From an uncultured Eubacteriales bacterium (lineage in GTDB: Bacteria; Bacillota; Clostridia; Monoglobales; Monoglobaceae), in contig CAJLFL010000133.1 of the NCBI GenBank assembly GCA_905205855.1, positions 1 through 5,671 of the forward strand: a DNA stretch of 5,671 nt. Direction: 5' to 3'. The notes beneath the pieces are model-generated. The model saw only the letters and a list, made by a program, of their open reading frames with translations. It ran no database searches and had not been told where the DNA came from. This document shows positions 4,616 through 5,671 of this stretch, one piece after another (the stretch's first letter is position 1; every line of letters starts with the position of its first letter). The position numbers were made by a program, and so were the translations under genes.

Positions 4616-5671
4616 GTCACCAAGACACATATTTATTCCTCTTGCAGTCTGAATCCAATAGCTGTTTTCCTCAACCGCCTTGTTTTTGCCTATAACGTTT
4701 TCGAGAGAATTATAGCTAAGCTCAGAACCGTTAAGAACAACCATGTTGCCGAATTTGCCCTGCATAAGAAGCTCAACCGCATATGTTCCGTAACGTGTAG
4801 AGAGAATTCTGTCATTAGCCGTCGGAGAACCGCCGCGCTGAACGTGGCCCAAAATTGTTGCACGGCTTTCAAGACCTGTAAGACGCTCAAGCTGCTCGGA
4901 TACGATCTCGCCGATTCCGCCGAGACGGATAGGATCAGGACTGTCAGCTACAACCTTTGCAACCTTAACTTCGCCGTTTAAAGGCTTTGCGCCTTCTGCA
5001 ACAACAACAAGAGCAAAGTTCTTGCCGCGTGCACGATTAGCTTTTATTGCGTCTGCAACTTTATTTATATCATACGGGATTTCAGGAATCAGAGCGGCAT
5101 CGCATCCGCCGGCAATAGCGGAAGCTATTCCGATAAATCCTGCATAACGTCCCATAACCTCAACAACAATAACACGGCTGTGTGATTCAGCGGTTGTACG
5201 CAGACGGTCAATAGACTCGGTTGCGGTAGCAACAGCGGTATCAAAACCGAATGTAGTGTCGGTAGAAGCAAGGTCATTGTCTATTGTTTTGGGAACACCG
5301 ATAACTTTAACGCCCTTTCTTGCAAAGTCACGGCCGCTGGTCAATGTGCCGTCGCCGCCGATAACAACAAGTGCGTCAATGCCGGCTTTTTTAAGATTTT
5401 CAACACCGACATCCGAAACATCTCCATGACATTCATTGCCCTGTGCGTCAATATAATTATAATCGAAAAGATTATCCTTATTTGAACTGTAAAGCATTGT
5501 ACCACCTTTTGAAATGCTTCCGGATACAGTATTAAGGTCAAGCTTTACAAACTCATCTCCGCCGAGATAAAGTCCGCGGTATCCGTGTTTGATACCCATA
5601 ACCTCAAGACCATATTTCTGAATAGCGGTTTTAGTAACCGCGCGGATAACCGCATTAAGTCCGGGGCAATC
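4613..5671 (-). CDS. pfkA: 6-phosphofructokinase, 5' end cut by the window edge
   Basis: The enzyme phosphorylates fructose 6-phosphate to fructose 1,6-bisphosphate, the committed step of glycolysis, in the cytoplasm. The 352 visible residues begin DCPGLNAVIR, so only about ten residues, ending in the GG of the nucleotide loop, are missing. In visible numbering the motifs are GGDGT (105-109), PKTIDND (127-133) with catalytic base D131, MGRYAGF (173-179) for sugar phosphate binding, E226, and R270 with GHVQRGGSP (275-283). The full length of about 362 residues exceeds that of the classic 320-residue bacterial enzyme and fits the longer 'group III' or mixed-substrate branch. Gly at the fourth GGDG position points to ATP as donor, while Lys128 is the residue seen in PPi-using relatives. 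Donor choice is therefore probably ATP but needs an assay. An internal ATG at 5597-5599 is not the start, because the frame continues upstream with conserved residues. No terminator follows the stop; the rpmE promoter begins directly after it. Confidence 0.95.
   Translation of the reverse strand, partial: DCPGLNAVIRAVTKTAIQKYGLEVMGIKHGYRGLYLGGDEFVKLDLNTVSGSISKGGTMLYSSNKDNLFDYNYIDAQGNECHGDVSDVGVENLKKAGIDALVVIGGDGTLTSGRDFARKGVKVIGVPKTIDNDLASTDTTFGFDTAVATATESIDRLRTTAESHSRVIVVEVMGRYAGFIGIASAIAGGCDAALIPEIPYDINKVADAIKANRARGKNFALVVVAEGAKPLNGEVKVAKVVADSPDPIRLGGIGEIVSEQLERLTGLESRATILGHVQRGGSPTANDRILSTRYGTYAVELLMQGKFGNMVVLNGSELSYNSLENVIGKNKAVEENSYWIQTARGINMCLGD

Noticed and set aside
5597..5599. Start of the phosphofructokinase at the internal ATG
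   Set aside because: The frame stays open to the window edge and encodes the conserved DCPGLNAVIR segment upstream, so the true start lies outside the window.
1..5671. CRISPR array, transposon ends, tRNA or rRNA genes
   Set aside because: I found no regularly spaced repeats, no transposase frame or terminal inverted repeats, and no tRNA- or rRNA-like sequence on either strand.

Overview
The window looks like chromosomal DNA from a low-GC Firmicute, most likely a member of the class Clostridia. The evidence is AT-rich intergenic DNA, strong AAGGAGG/GGAGG ribosome binding sites, sigma-A type promoters with 17-nt spacers, a secreted protein with a copper-amine-oxidase N-terminal ('stalk') domain, and proteins that read like clostridial S2, EF-Ts, L31 and phosphofructokinase. 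I cannot name a genus from the sequence.

Layout, left to right. The 5' end of a LysR-family regulator gene (minus strand, cut by the window edge) is divergent from a gene for an exported stalk-domain protein (plus, 588-1472). They share a 346-bp intergenic region holding one promoter for each gene and an operator-like dyad. The stalk gene converges on tsf, and the two are separated by a hairpin that can terminate from both sides (1491-1529). Everything else is on the minus strand. In transcription order from the right edge this is: a 6-phosphofructokinase gene (5' end cut), rpmE (L31, zinc-binding type), a HAD-superfamily hydrolase gene, then rpsB (S2) and tsf (EF-Ts).

Transcription units inferred from the sequence: pfkA has no visible terminator and may read into rpmE, which also has its own strong promoter and a short hairpin leader. 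rpmE ends at a good intrinsic terminator. The HAD gene stands alone and may have a leader with a terminator-like hairpin. rpsB-tsf is a two-gene operon with a strong promoter and a structured 5' leader of about 130 nt.

How the genes work together: rpsB, tsf and rpmE serve translation. S2 is a small-subunit protein, EF-Ts recycles EF-Tu, and L31 bridges the subunits. pfkA serves glycolysis. The HAD enzyme and the stalk protein have no clear functional link to them. Most of the window is ordinary housekeeping DNA, and I do not see a new multi-gene system such as a defence, mobile or CRISPR locus. The points worth a second look are small: leader structures and a shared GTGCC(C)GCA motif before the translation genes, a short overlapping upstream ORF at rpsB, an Asp-to-Asn change in the HAD catalytic motif, a hybrid ATP/PPi signature in the phosphofructokinase, and an unrecognised C-terminal domain in the stalk protein.
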